DNA from: Alteromonas sp. ASW11-130
GTDB taxonomy: Bacteria > Pseudomonadota > Gammaproteobacteria > Enterobacterales > Alteromonadaceae
Reading direction: 5' to 3'
Length of the DNA: 64,000 nucleotides
Assembly: GCF_026183735.1 (NCBI RefSeq)
Contig: NZ_JAPFRE010000045.1
Coordinates: 62,001 to 126,000, forward strand
Below the pieces are notes generated by a model that did no database searches, was not told where the DNA came from, and worked only from the letters and a program-made list of their open reading frames with translations. Positions 27,814 to 37,677 of the stretch are shown one piece after another. How positions within the stretch are numbered: position 1 is the stretch's first letter; the number at the start of each line of letters is the position of its first letter. Made by a program: the position numbers and the translations under genes.

Positions 27814-30786
27814 GTGAGCTATCAGTCAGAACAACAATTAGAAGATAACCTCATTGCTCAGTTGCAGGGGCAACACTTTGAGCGTATTCAGCTAAATGAT
27901 GCCCAGAGCCTTAAAGACAACCTGCGCATGCAACTGTCTAAGCTAAACAAACTTGAAATAAGCGGAACCGAGTTTAGGCAGGTGCGCAATGCCTTAATGA
28001 AAGGCAATGTATTTGATAAGGCTAAGCTATTGCGAGACCGCATTAGCATTACCCGCGATGATGGCAGCACCGCTTATATTCGTTTTTTGGCCGAAAGCCA
28101 TGAAGAGAACATCTTTCAGGTAACCAATCAGGTCACCATAAAGGGCAGATATAAAAACCGCTACGACGTAACGGTTTTGGTAAATGGCTTGCCGCTGATT
28201 CAAATTGAACTAAAACGCCGTGGCCTTGAGCTTAAAGAGGCGTTTAATCAGGTAAACCGTTACCAGCGCCATTCGTACTGGGCGGAAGACGGTATTTTTC
28301 AGTTTGTGCAAATATTTGTGATATCCAATGGGGTGAATACTAAGTATTACGCCAACTTCCCAAGCAATCGTAAGCCTAGCTACAAGCAGACCTTCTTTTG
28401 GGCAGATGTTGATAACAACCGCTATGCAAAACTAACGCAGTTCGCCACGCAGTTTTTAACCCCAGCGCACGTGACCGACATGATCACCAAATACGTGGTG
28501 ATCAACGAAACCGACCGCATGCTCATGGTGATGCGCCCCTACCAAATTTATGCCACCGAAGCGATTATTGCGCGGGTAGGCGAACGCGCTGCATTGCCAC
28601 CTGCGCAAAAAGCCACTGAAAAGCTTAACGGCTATATTTGGCATACTACAGGCTCTGGTAAAACCTTAACCTCGTTTAAAACGGCGCAGCTACTTACCAA
28701 AGACCCCAGCATAGACCGGGTAGTATTTGTGGTAGACCGCAAAGACTTGGATTACCAAACCGCCAAAGAATTTAACAACTTTAAGAAAGGCTGTGTGGAT
28801 GGCACGGATAAAACCAATGTACTGGTAAAACAGTTTTTGGGTAAAGAGGTGTATTACGTTGAAGAAGATGGCGTAAGAAAGTCGGCAAGCCAAACCGACG
28901 GCGGCAAGCTAAACGAGTTGCGCAATGAAAAACTGATAGTAACGACGATTCAAAAGCTTAACCACGCCATTAGCCGCAAGCGCCATAAAGCGCAGATGGA
29001 ACGAATACGTGAACAGAACATCGTGTTCATCTTTGATGAATGCCACCGCAGCCAGTTTGGTGAAACCCATCACCGTATTTGTGAGTTTTTTACTAATCAC
29101 CAAATGTTTGGCTTTACTGGCACGCCCATTATGGCTGAGAACGCGGTGTCTAAGTCGGGCCGCAAATACACCACCACAGACCTATTCCACAAGCCACTGC
29201 ATAAATACACCATTGTGGATGCCATCAAAGATGAAAACGTGCTGCGGTTTGGGGTGGAATACGTAGGCCGTTATCGCAAAAAAGACAGCGCCAATGAAGT
29301 AGACATAGAAGTTGAGAACATTGATACCCAAGAGCTGATGGAATCGGATGCGCGGCTAGAAAAGATAGTGGATTACATTATTGCCCAGCATGGCCGTAAA
29401 ACCCATGGCAAAGCCTTTACCGGGATGTTTTGTGTATCCAGTGTACCTGCGCTGATTAAATATTATGAGCTGTTTGCCAAGAAAAAGGCCGAAGGGCTGC
29501 ATGACCTGCGCATTGCCACCATATTCTCATACAGCGACAACGAAGAAGATCCAGACGCCGACGGCGTATTCGACTTTGAGCAACCAGACGATGACGCGCT
29601 TCCAAAGGTGGCAGAAGAGCGTGCCCTGTACACTCATAGCAGAGACAAGCTAGAAAGCTATATTGGCGACTACAACGCCATGTTTGGCTGCAATTACACC
29701 ACTAAAGACAGCGAGTCGTACTACAACTATTACAACGACATTTCTAAAAAGGTGCGTGAGCGCAAAATTGATTTACTGCTTGTGGTGAACATGTTCCTGA
29801 CCGGGTTTGACAGCAAAACCCTCAACACCTTATTCGTTGATAAAAACCTGAAATATCATGGGTTAGTTCAGGCTTATTCGCGTACCAACCGCATTCTTAA
29901 CGAGCAAAAATCGCAGGGCAATATTGTTTGCTTCCGTAACCTTAAAAAGCGCACTGATGATGCACTGGCGTTGTTCTCAAATAAAGACGCCAAAGACACG
30001 GTGATCATGCCGCCCTACGAAGAGTTCGTGAAGCTCTTCGACGAGGCGCTGACAAAACTGCAAGATATCGCCCCGGATATCGACAGCGTTGATTCTCTTG
30101 TAGATGAAGAAGCTGAACTTGAGTTTATAAAAGCATTTCGAGAGCTAATGCGCCTGCGCAATGTGCTGTCGACATTTGCTGACTTTGATTTTGATGACGT
30201 TGGCATCGAAGAGCAGACATTTGAGGATTATAAGAGTAAGTACTTAGACCTGTACGACAAGGTGAAAACAACTACTGGCGGCGATAAGGAATCTATTCTA
30301 GAAGAGGTTGATTTTGAGCTAGAGCTGCTGGCCATGGATGTGATCAATGTAGCATACATCTTAAACTTACTTGCCAAGCTCAAAGATGCAGACAGCGAAG
30401 AGCAATATCAATACCAGTACAAAGCCTTGATGCAGGCCATTGGCGGCGATCCAGAACTGCGCAGTAAGCAAGAACTCATCGATAAGTTTATTCAAGAAAA
30501 CCTGCCAGAGGTTAAAAATGCCGAAGACATAGGCGAAGCGTTTAGCGCCTATTGGGAGGTTGAGAAAGACAAAGCCATCAAGCAACTGGCGAGTGAAGAA
30601 GACCTAGATGAAGAAGCCGTGGTTGATGTGGTAGAGCGAATTGAATATACCAATCAAGAACCACTGCGCGAAGACGTGGTGCGCACTATGCGCAGGCCGC
30701 CAAGCGTGCTCCAACGCCGCACCGTGATTCCGCGAATTGCCGATAAGTTTAAACAGTTCGTGAATACGTTTTATAAGGGAATGTAA
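27814..30786 (+). CDS. hsdR: Type I restriction endonuclease subunit HsdR
   Basis: 990 aa. N-terminal PD-(D/E)XK nuclease (I-E-L-K-R-R-G about 130-137), then SF2 translocase with P-loop T-G-S-G-K-T near residue 280 and D-E-C-H near 406. A conserved F-L-T-G-F-D and a T-N-R-I-x-N segment near 690 follow, then a C-terminal helical domain that docks to HsdM. Intact, so the restriction arm is probably functional. It lies 23 nt after hsdS and overlaps the next gene by 1 nt. Confidence 0.96.
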   Translation: MSYQSEQQLEDNLIAQLQGQHFERIQLNDAQSLKDNLRMQLSKLNKLEISGTEFRQVRNALMKGNVFDKAKLLRDRISITRDDGSTAYIRFLAESHEENIFQVTNQVTIKGRYKNRYDVTVLVNGLPLIQIELKRRGLELKEAFNQVNRYQRHSYWAEDGIFQFVQIFVISNGVNTKYYANFPSNRKPSYKQTFFWADVDNNRYAKLTQFATQFLTPAHVTDMITKYVVINETDRMLMVMRPYQIYATEAIIARVGERAALPPAQKATEKLNGYIWHTTGSGKTLTSFKTAQLLTKDPSIDRVVFVVDRKDLDYQTAKEFNNFKKGCVDGTDKTNVLVKQFLGKEVYYVEEDGVRKSASQTDGGKLNELRNEKLIVTTIQKLNHAISRKRHKAQMERIREQNIVFIFDECHRSQFGETHHRICEFFTNHQMFGFTGTPIMAENAVSKSGRKYTTTDLFHKPLHKYTIVDAIKDENVLRFGVEYVGRYRKKDSANEVDIEVENIDTQELMESDARLEKIVDYIIAQHGRKTHGKAFTGMFCVSSVPALIKYYELFAKKKAEGLHDLRIATIFSYSDNEEDPDADGVFDFEQPDDDALPKVAEERALYTHSRDKLESYIGDYNAMFGCNYTTKDSESYYNYYNDISKKVRERKIDLLLVVNMFLTGFDSKTLNTLFVDKNLKYHGLVQAYSRTNRILNEQKSQGNIVCFRNLKKRTDDALALFSNKDAKDTVIMPPYEEFVKLFDEALTKLQDIAPDIDSVDSLVDEEAELEFIKAFRELMRLRNVLSTFADFDFDDVGIEEQTFEDYKSKYLDLYDKVKTTTGGDKESILEEVDFELELLAMDVINVAYILNLLAKLKDADSEEQYQYQYKALMQAIGGDPELRSKQELIDKFIQENLPEVKNAEDIGEAFSAYWEVEKDKAIKQLASEEDLDEEAVVDVVERIEYTNQEPLREDVVRTMRRPPSVLQRRTVIPRIADKFKQFVNTFYKGM

Positions 30787-31430
30787 TGACAGTAGCCATG
30801 GAATGGTGGGGATATGACACACAACGTAAAACGTGGGTTTATTTAGACAGAACTCATGCCAATAACGCACCTGACAGCAGTAACAAACCACTCGTTTTTG
30901 TGGATTGCGATAACCTCTCTCTTTTTGAAGTACAGCGCAAAGACTGGAATCCCCCTAGATTTATTTATGAAGGGGCAGTGCCTGAAGAATTGTCTGATGT
31001 AGATCTGAGTCAGCTCACTGCTTTTAAAAATAACATTAGTGCGATTAAGGCATGCCTGAGCCAGCGGACTTCTTATCAATCGCCCCCTACACCAATAACA
31101 CCACCTCGAACTCACACTGAGTCGATAAGGCTCACTCCAGAACAAATTCGCGCTAGATATGCCCAAGGTTATTGCGACCAAGCATGGTCTGAAATAATCA
31201 GCTACGTGGCCTTAATGAAAAGACTAGGAATTCGAGATCAGGGAAAGTGTAACGAATACATAACTAGGGCTGACCTGTGGGATGAATATTCCAATATTAG
31301 AGCTATGAACGACCATGGTTATGGGCGAGAGCTTGAAGGAATAACTCGTTCAGCGTATGCCTTGGTATGCAAATTAATTAACTTACAAAACGGATTTGGA
31401 GCACCTCTGCTGCATTCGAGAAAATACTAA
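30786..31430 (+). CDS. Unknown 214-aa protein of the defence operon
   Basis: Start ATG shares one base with the hsdR stop. The N-terminal about 80 residues are rich in Trp and charged residues (M-E-W-W-G-Y-D, K-T-W-V-Y-L-D, V-D-C-D-N). A Pro/Thr-rich linker follows at about 98-113. The C-terminal about 100 residues are helical (L-T-P-E-Q-I-R-A-R-Y). No family is recognised. Position between hsdR and the NERD-helicase gene, with coupling on the left and a 10-nt gap on the right, says it is produced with them. Confidence 0.7.
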   Translation: MTVAMEWWGYDTQRKTWVYLDRTHANNAPDSSNKPLVFVDCDNLSLFEVQRKDWNPPRFIYEGAVPEELSDVDLSQLTAFKNNISAIKACLSQRTSYQSPPTPITPPRTHTESIRLTPEQIRARYAQGYCDQAWSEIISYVALMKRLGIRDQGKCNEYITRADLWDEYSNIRAMNDHGYGRELEGITRSAYALVCKLINLQNGFGAPLLHSRKY

Positions 31431-31440
31431 AAGGACTAAA

Positions 31441-34200
31441 ATGAGCTTCAAAGCATTTCGAGGACAACCATTTACTCATAGCCACGAAAATCATGCATTT
31501 AATACGCTGTACGACATGTTAAGTAGCGAATGGGAGCACCGCGACGAAGAGCTTTTCTTATTTGGTAATTTCTTTGTTGCAGGTAAAGAGTTTGATGCAC
31601 TCATTATAAAAAATAATGCAATCATCGTTATCGACTTTAAAAACTTTGGTGGAGCAGTCACCTTTTCCGAGAACGGGCCATGGTATTGCGACAATATAGT
31701 TGTTAAAGGTGGTAATAGCAGAAACCCTTTTATACAAATAAGAAACAACAAGTTTGCTTTGTTAGATTACATTAAAGGTGGTCACTTTGACTTCCCATCA
31801 AAGCCAAACCTTGGGCACATAGCGGGATTGGTATTATTTCAAGGAGACATAACGTTCGATGATAGCCAGATCCCACAACAGATAAAAAGTTGGTTTCATG
31901 TATGCGACTCAAACAAGGCGATAAGAACTATTGATGGTATTGCGAGTGCAGGTATCAATTTATCGGCGCGAGAAATTGAATTATTTGCTGAAAAAATCAA
32001 TGCTCCAGAATATTTCCCAGATGGACAACCTATCGTAAAAGAGATGCAGCAAAACAGTGGATCTCCGAGTGCATCCTTTATTCCAGCAGGATCGCAAAAG
32101 AATGCCCTGCTTCGAGTTGATGATTGGATTGAATCTGAATCATGTGCTTTTGTTTTAAAGGGAATGTCCAGTACTGGTAAAAAAACCTTATTACGAGAAA
32201 TTCTCCAACAATTTAGTACACTCAACAAAAGTACATTGCTTGTTGCACCTAACGCCAGATTAGCTGCAAGATACACATCTTTAGGACTGGGAGAATTTTG
32301 TTCAATCTATCAGACCCTCTACAGCACCAAAAGTGATGGCGTGGTTAAAAAGTCTAATGGCGTAGAACTGGCTAGACATCCAATAGTACTTACGAGCGAA
32401 CAGATAAGAGACAAAATTGTTGTAATTGTCGAAGCCCATCTTATCAGCAATAGCTACTTTGATATGGAAAGTGCAGTGTTTGGTACTGGCCATATGGTCA
32501 ATGACCTTCTATCCGTTATTGGTAGTGAACCATGCAAATTTTTTATTGTCGGCGACCCATACCAACTCTCCCGTGGCGATCTTGAGCAATGTTTATTGTC
32601 TGGTCAGGCATTCAGAGATAAAGAACTAGCTATCGACGAGATTGAGTTAGATCAACAAATAGAGTCTGAGCCAAAAGAATTGCATGAGTTTCAATTCGAG
32701 TTAGCACAGCAAATGCAGTTAAAGCAATTTACTAGTTTGCCAGAAGCAAATAATGATATTGTCTCGCAAATCGAGAATAGCCCTTCCATCGGTGTTGAGA
32801 TTTCTTCTGGACCTCATTACGCGGTATATCTCACAGCACTCAATAGTGTCGCTCATAAGGTTAACTTAGCCGTTAAGAAAAAAGTATTGCGACAAAAAAA
32901 TCCACTAGCGTTAAATGCTGGTGATTTGATTGATTTTCATACGAGTTCTCCCGTCCTCAATAATAAAAGCGCCTATGAAATAGAAACTAATAACGAGTGG
33001 ATTCACTCTGGCCAAATAGCCACTGTCACTGACGTAGACGAGCACATAGATACATTTGAGCTTACTCTGAAGGGGCGTGATGTGCCAACTGTTGTAAGGA
33101 TTGGCGCGTTGACTTGCAAGATCCCGACCTTAGGGGATGTGAGGATTGCTTACGTTGTTGACTATTTGCATGCGGAAAAACCTGAACTCACTCAAGACCA
33201 GCTGCTAGTGCTCAATATCATGGCGCGAGAAAATGCCACACAATCTTATGAAGGCGTAAAAAGTCAACTTGAAAAAATTACTGATAAACGGTCTGTTCAG
33301 TATAAATCCGAAAAGAAGAGATACAATGAGCTAATTCAAAATCATATCGCATGTAGTCCGCTCTTAAACGCGGCCAGAATAAGGTATGCATATGCGATGA
33401 CAGTCCACCGGGCGCAAGGTAGACAATGGAGCAAAGTATTTCTAGATGCGAGCAGGGGACCGAGTGGTGAGGCAATCACCAATGACGGTTATTTTAGGTT
33501 CTTGTATACCGCCAGCATGAGTGCAGAGCATTCTGTAATGCTTTTGAGGTATCCAAAATTGACTCCCTTGTACAACACGCAGTTTATACCTAATAAAAAC
33601 TGTGTGATCGGTCCTATTTCTTTATCTAAAGGATTTGCTTACCAGATGCCTGAGAAGCAGGTGTTAGAGTCATTTGAGTATCCTGTTGGCTTCAGCTCTG
33701 ATATCAGTGAACTCAGGGCTATTTGTTTCAACGTCGTTAAACGACTCGAGCAGTCCGACTGGCGAATAAGTGAAATAAAGCATCACAGTTATCAGGAACT
33801 GTATACCTTTGAACACAGTGCAGGCGAAAAGCTTAAAGTTCGTTTTACATATGATAAAAACATTACTGTTAAGACCCTTGCATTCCCAGATACTGATATT
33901 GATAGTAAGTTGGTTGAAGAATTAAAGTCTCTACTGGAGGCTAAAATATCGCTACCTGACAAAAGACTTAATTGCGCCCTCCAAGCAATTGGCGCATTCG
34001 TAGAGCCAACGGCGTTCAACTTAGTTACTGCCCAAAGCCGTTCTGAATGGGAAATGTTAGTTGGATTAACTAATAGCGAAGATTCGGTTACATTAAAGGT
34101 TTATGTCGGCAAAGACGGTTTGATTTCCAAGATAATGCCGGAAAAAGCGAGTTCGGAAGCAGCAATACACTTTTTCAGGGAGAGATTAAATGAGCAGTGA
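31441..34200 (+). CDS. NERD nuclease-related domain fused to an SF1-like helicase with altered Walker motifs
   Basis: 919 aa from ATG 31441 (AAAGGA upstream; an in-frame TTG-type start 15 codons earlier is less likely). The N-terminal NERD domain (about 10-130) has E-F-D-A-L-I then V-I-D-F-K. The rest has SF1 helicase order. Motif I is G-M-S-S-T-G-K-K-T (241-249), with Lys where Thr/Ser normally follows G-K. Motif II reads V-E-A-H (330-333) instead of D-E-A-H. Motif III G-D-P-Y-Q (371-375) and the late V-H-R-A-Q-G (655-660) are intact. It could bind DNA without normal ATP hydrolysis. It overlaps the next gene by 11 nt. Confidence 0.85.
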   Translation: MSFKAFRGQPFTHSHENHAFNTLYDMLSSEWEHRDEELFLFGNFFVAGKEFDALIIKNNAIIVIDFKNFGGAVTFSENGPWYCDNIVVKGGNSRNPFIQIRNNKFALLDYIKGGHFDFPSKPNLGHIAGLVLFQGDITFDDSQIPQQIKSWFHVCDSNKAIRTIDGIASAGINLSAREIELFAEKINAPEYFPDGQPIVKEMQQNSGSPSASFIPAGSQKNALLRVDDWIESESCAFVLKGMSSTGKKTLLREILQQFSTLNKSTLLVAPNARLAARYTSLGLGEFCSIYQTLYSTKSDGVVKKSNGVELARHPIVLTSEQIRDKIVVIVEAHLISNSYFDMESAVFGTGHMVNDLLSVIGSEPCKFFIVGDPYQLSRGDLEQCLLSGQAFRDKELAIDEIELDQQIESEPKELHEFQFELAQQMQLKQFTSLPEANNDIVSQIENSPSIGVEISSGPHYAVYLTALNSVAHKVNLAVKKKVLRQKNPLALNAGDLIDFHTSSPVLNNKSAYEIETNNEWIHSGQIATVTDVDEHIDTFELTLKGRDVPTVVRIGALTCKIPTLGDVRIAYVVDYLHAEKPELTQDQLLVLNIMARENATQSYEGVKSQLEKITDKRSVQYKSEKKRYNELIQNHIACSPLLNAARIRYAYAMTVHRAQGRQWSKVFLDASRGPSGEAITNDGYFRFLYTASMSAEHSVMLLRYPKLTPLYNTQFIPNKNCVIGPISLSKGFAYQMPEKQVLESFEYPVGFSSDISELRAICFNVVKRLEQSDWRISEIKHHSYQELYTFEHSAGEKLKVRFTYDKNITVKTLAFPDTDIDSKLVEELKSLLEAKISLPDKRLNCALQAIGAFVEPTAFNLVTAQSRSEWEMLVGLTNSEDSVTLKVYVGKDGLISKIMPEKASSEAAIHFFRERLNEQ

Positions 34201-35602
34201 AGTCTTTGCTCAAATCAGAGAGCTTAAACAAAAAGGTCAGTTCGTTGATGCATGGAACTGTGGCTTCAGTGTCTTTCAAAAGGAACCTGATAATACCTTT
34301 TTAAGAACTTCGTTATTTTGGGTCTGTTATGCAGGGATCAAGGCGGTTCAAGAGACAGTTTTAGCAAGACCGGGAAAAATCCCAAACGCTACAGAGCATG
34401 AAATTGTAAATTCGTGGATTAATTGTATTGCTGAGTTGAACCTGCCTGTACCCTGTGACGAACTTGATTTTAGATTTTTCAATCTATTTAAAGGGTGCGG
34501 CCAACACTATCTAGCCTACATACAAATGCTTACCTTTTACGGCTCTCGCTTGTATCGAAGTGATGACCTAAAGCCATTTAAAACAGATAAGGGGGAGTAT
34601 CCCAGCCTCCTCGTTAGACTCGCACGCCAAACGAGTAAGGCATGGTTACAAAGTCACAAGCATTGGGAGTTAGATCTTTCTCGTATTCTAAGTTTGTTGA
34701 ATTATGCGCTTGAAAATGCGCTCGACAAAAATAAGACTTGGCTACAATTCGATATCTCAAAGTGTTTGGTAAGTGCAGGAAAATACGATGAAGCTAGAGA
34801 AGCGGCAATTGTTGTACTTCGCAAAAAAATGTCTGAATCGTGGGCGTGGGGGGCGCTAGCTGACACTTATATCGAGAACGATGAGGATGCAGCAATCGCT
34901 TGTTACTCGAAAGGGATAATTGAGGCTCATGAACCGCCATTTTGCATCCCAATGTATTTTGGACTCGCCCAGATCTTTGCAAAGAAACAGAGCACTGAAC
35001 AAGCATCTGCTGCGCTATGTAGACTGATTGAAATATACAATGCCAATGGTTGGAAGCTAAAACCTGAGCACGAAGAGTTAGTCCAACAGTCATGGTTTGA
35101 TGCATCTGCTCCTGAGTCGGTAGATTTAGATGCTGTAATTAAGGAATACGCAGATCAAGCTTTAAAGTATGCTACGGAAAGTTTGAAGACGATTATAGGT
35201 ATCGTCGATGCTCATCATAGGTCAGGCAAAGGTTTCAGTGTTTACGTCGACTTAGGAAAAAAATTCAGCGCTCGAAAAGGTGTATTTTTTGGAAAAGGCC
35301 TCCCAGAAATTGGCACATGGCTTGAATTAAAATTGGCTCAAGATGGCGAAGATGAAGATATCTTGGAAGCGCATAAAATTTCGCAGCAACAACACGAAAA
35401 AGTTTCTAACTTTGAAGGCGAATTAAGGCTAAATCCCAAAGGTTTTGGCTTTATCGATGATGTTTTTTGTCCCCCCTATCTTGTTAGTGGATTTGAAAAT
35501 GGGGAATTGGTTAGCGCAATAAAAATCTTAGACTACGATCCTAAAAAAGATAAGCCCGGCTGGAGAGCAATAAAAATCCAAAAAAATAGCATCAACGCTT
35601 AG
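34190..35602 (+). CDS. TPR-like protein with C-terminal cold-shock/OB-like domain
   Basis: 470 aa, last gene of the operon. The first about 330 residues form helical repeats of TPR character (G-K-Y-D-E-A-R-E-A-A, W-A-W-G-A-L-A-D-T-Y, I-A-C-Y-S-K-G). Two OB-like segments follow. The last (about 405-468) has the cold-shock signature E-G-E-L-R-L-N-P-K-G-F-G-F-I-D. This suggests RNA or single-stranded DNA binding by the C-terminus and protein binding by the repeats. No named family is recognised. It overlaps the NERD-helicase gene, so a complex is likely. Confidence 0.75.
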   Translation: MSSEVFAQIRELKQKGQFVDAWNCGFSVFQKEPDNTFLRTSLFWVCYAGIKAVQETVLARPGKIPNATEHEIVNSWINCIAELNLPVPCDELDFRFFNLFKGCGQHYLAYIQMLTFYGSRLYRSDDLKPFKTDKGEYPSLLVRLARQTSKAWLQSHKHWELDLSRILSLLNYALENALDKNKTWLQFDISKCLVSAGKYDEAREAAIVVLRKKMSESWAWGALADTYIENDEDAAIACYSKGIIEAHEPPFCIPMYFGLAQIFAKKQSTEQASAALCRLIEIYNANGWKLKPEHEELVQQSWFDASAPESVDLDAVIKEYADQALKYATESLKTIIGIVDAHHRSGKGFSVYVDLGKKFSARKGVFFGKGLPEIGTWLELKLAQDGEDEDILEAHKISQQQHEKVSNFEGELRLNPKGFGFIDDVFCPPYLVSGFENGELVSAIKILDYDPKKDKPGWRAIKIQKNSINA

Positions 35603-36051
35603 ATTACTCCCATCAGTCGATTATTTGTACAACTGAGGAGTTTGTGACTGAAGTTTATGCAGGGGTGTAAAAAAGAGCGCTTTCACAATTATTTCGATGT
35701 GTTAGCGTGATTTAGAAGGCTTGAGGTGTACTAGTCCATTCTTTAATCTGACTGTCGCAAAGACTCATCCCTGCTCTATGGTGAACTGGTCATCCTTAAA
35801 AAAACCTTCAGCTATTTCACCATTGGCTCTAATACGTCTCAGTTTTCCGCTTGTCTGAGAAGGTTCATACAAATCATTCCCATTCCTTATACAGGGAGAA
35901 TGTATTCTTAGTGAGAGAGAGGAGCGCTGATTAGCGGGTGACTCCCAAATCATACTCAACCTCAGGTTTAAAATAGCTCTAAAACATCAGAAAGCCAATT
36001 AAGTCATGTGCTGGTATCTTTAAGTTCAACATCTTTCGCAGCACGCAAGGC
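35603..36051. other. Gap between cargo operon and tnsC
   Basis: About 450 bp between the convergent ends of the defence operon and tnsC. The only sizeable frame is a 64-codon minus-strand one (35765-35959) that may be a gene fragment: its C-terminal half has protein-like composition but no recognised family. No clear terminator or repeat was seen. Confidence 0.4.
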
Positions 36052-37677
36052 TCATGACAGCGAGGCTATCAAACCCATATTTACCAGATTGGAATGCATC
36101 TCAGATTCCGTTTTAGACTGGGAAAGGATGTAACGTAAATCGTCATGGTCGAGCTTATTCCATTTCGATAATGGGATAATGTCAGGCTTTTTGCCTTTCT
36201 CTTTAACTTTTATTGATTGTATATTCCGCGAGCTAGCTTCTACTTGCGCGATAAGTTTTCTTGCCAGTGTCATGTCATCAATGCCGGGAAATTCATCTTT
36301 CAATAGAGCGATTTCAGTGATGTGCTCCTTATAATCAAGTTTGAATACCTGAAGAAGCAGCTTAAGTTCGCTGTCTTCAGGCTCAGTACTATCTGAAACA
36401 GGTTCGTTATCGAGACGTTGTGGCATGCCACTCACTATTTTTTCAATATCCACTTTGGGCAAGGTCAAGTCAGAGTATTTCTCTATTTGGCTGATGTTAC
36501 ATGAACGGAGTGCTCCTAGCATGGGGTGAACACTCTTCATCTCTTCCGCATACACCGTATCAAAAAGAGGAATCGTTAATTCTTCTGCCTTGGATACAAT
36601 GGCTCGTATTTGCGCAATCACAAATAGCTTAACGGTGATATCGATAATTCCCTGAGATAGCATAAATAAATGTTCGAGAACGTCCGCAGAAGGCTCCTGT
36701 GTGCGTTTCTTCACCCATTGGAAGCGCCATAAGCGCTTAACAAATCGATTCCAATGCTGAATGTCTTGTTGAGTTTTCGAGATACCCCACTCCAAACTGC
36801 CGAAACCTATTTCTCGCCTACCGCCGCGTAGGTCTTTCGAAATACCTTTTGCTTTTGGTGTACCAATCAAAAGAATCGGAATGCCAATGGTATTGGTAAG
36901 CTCGGTAAAAAAATTGAGTAACTCATCACGTTTAGCCTTGGTGTCTTGTAAGTGCTGAATTTCATCTATTACAAGCAATCCGAGCGAATGCTCGATAGCA
37001 ATTTGGGTCATAGCCTGCAACATGGTTTTTTCACCAATACGAATTTGCTGACTGTAGCGTTGATGGTAGGTTGTTCCCAGAACTTCATCGATCGCATGAA
37101 AGAAATTGCTACATAGGTTGGCTAGGTCTCCATTAAACGGGCACTCAACAATTACGTAAGTAAGCTGCCTATGCATATTGTAATCAGGATGCTCAATCAG
37201 TTGAGGATAGGTAGATAGCACTTTTTTAACGGCGGTCGATTTGCCACTACCCGAACAGCCGATGAGGGTGGTACTTTGAACTGAGCGGTCGGTTGTCGGA
37301 AAAATCTCTATGCTCCCTTCCTTTCCCTGTGTTCTCAAATAGTTCTCTTGAATGAGCTGCTTGTCGAGATTTTTCGCGGGGTTTCTTTTGACGTATCCGC
37401 TACGGATCATTAGCGATAACTTTTTCTCTAAATTTAAATGGCTAGGCAGCGGATGAAAAAACTCTCCGTTTACTAGTCGAGCAATGGCGTGCAGTCTGAG
37501 CCGAGGGTGCAAATTAAGGTCATCTTCGCTGTGTGTTGGGCGCGACGCCAACGCTTTGGCTAAAGCGATATCATCGTGGCAAATTTGAGGTAAAGCCTCG
37601 ATGAGTGGATTGCCTCGATATTCCGCTAACCCCGGATCGACATAGTTTGCTGTTACAGCTACATGATTAATTTTCAA
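36052..37677 (-). CDS. tnsC: Tn7 AAA+ regulator ATPase TnsC
   Basis: ATP-dependent matchmaker that couples the target selectors (TnsD or TnsE) to the TnsAB transposase and blocks insertion near existing copies. 541 aa (Tn7 TnsC 555 aa). Walker A G-C-S-G-S-G-K-S-T at 140-148; Walker B L-L-V-I-D-E-I-Q at 234-241. Its start overlaps the tnsB stop by 4 nt (ATGA). Confidence 0.96.
   Translation of the reverse strand: MKINHVAVTANYVDPGLAEYRGNPLIEALPQICHDDIALAKALASRPTHSEDDLNLHPRLRLHAIARLVNGEFFHPLPSHLNLEKKLSLMIRSGYVKRNPAKNLDKQLIQENYLRTQGKEGSIEIFPTTDRSVQSTTLIGCSGSGKSTAVKKVLSTYPQLIEHPDYNMHRQLTYVIVECPFNGDLANLCSNFFHAIDEVLGTTYHQRYSQQIRIGEKTMLQAMTQIAIEHSLGLLVIDEIQHLQDTKAKRDELLNFFTELTNTIGIPILLIGTPKAKGISKDLRGGRREIGFGSLEWGISKTQQDIQHWNRFVKRLWRFQWVKKRTQEPSADVLEHLFMLSQGIIDITVKLFVIAQIRAIVSKAEELTIPLFDTVYAEEMKSVHPMLGALRSCNISQIEKYSDLTLPKVDIEKIVSGMPQRLDNEPVSDSTEPEDSELKLLLQVFKLDYKEHITEIALLKDEFPGIDDMTLARKLIAQVEASSRNIQSIKVKEKGKKPDIIPLSKWNKLDHDDLRYILSQSKTESEMHSNLVNMGLIASLS

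Noticed and set aside
23189-30786. BREX or CBASS system suggested by the CapW/BrxR-type regulator
   Set aside because: No PglX/BrxC/PglZ or cyclase/effector genes; the enzymatic core is a standard type I HsdMSR.
35765-35959. 64-codon minus-strand gene near tnsC
   Set aside because: No ribosome-binding site, homologous family or conserved context that I can identify; kept only as a possible fragment in the gap description.
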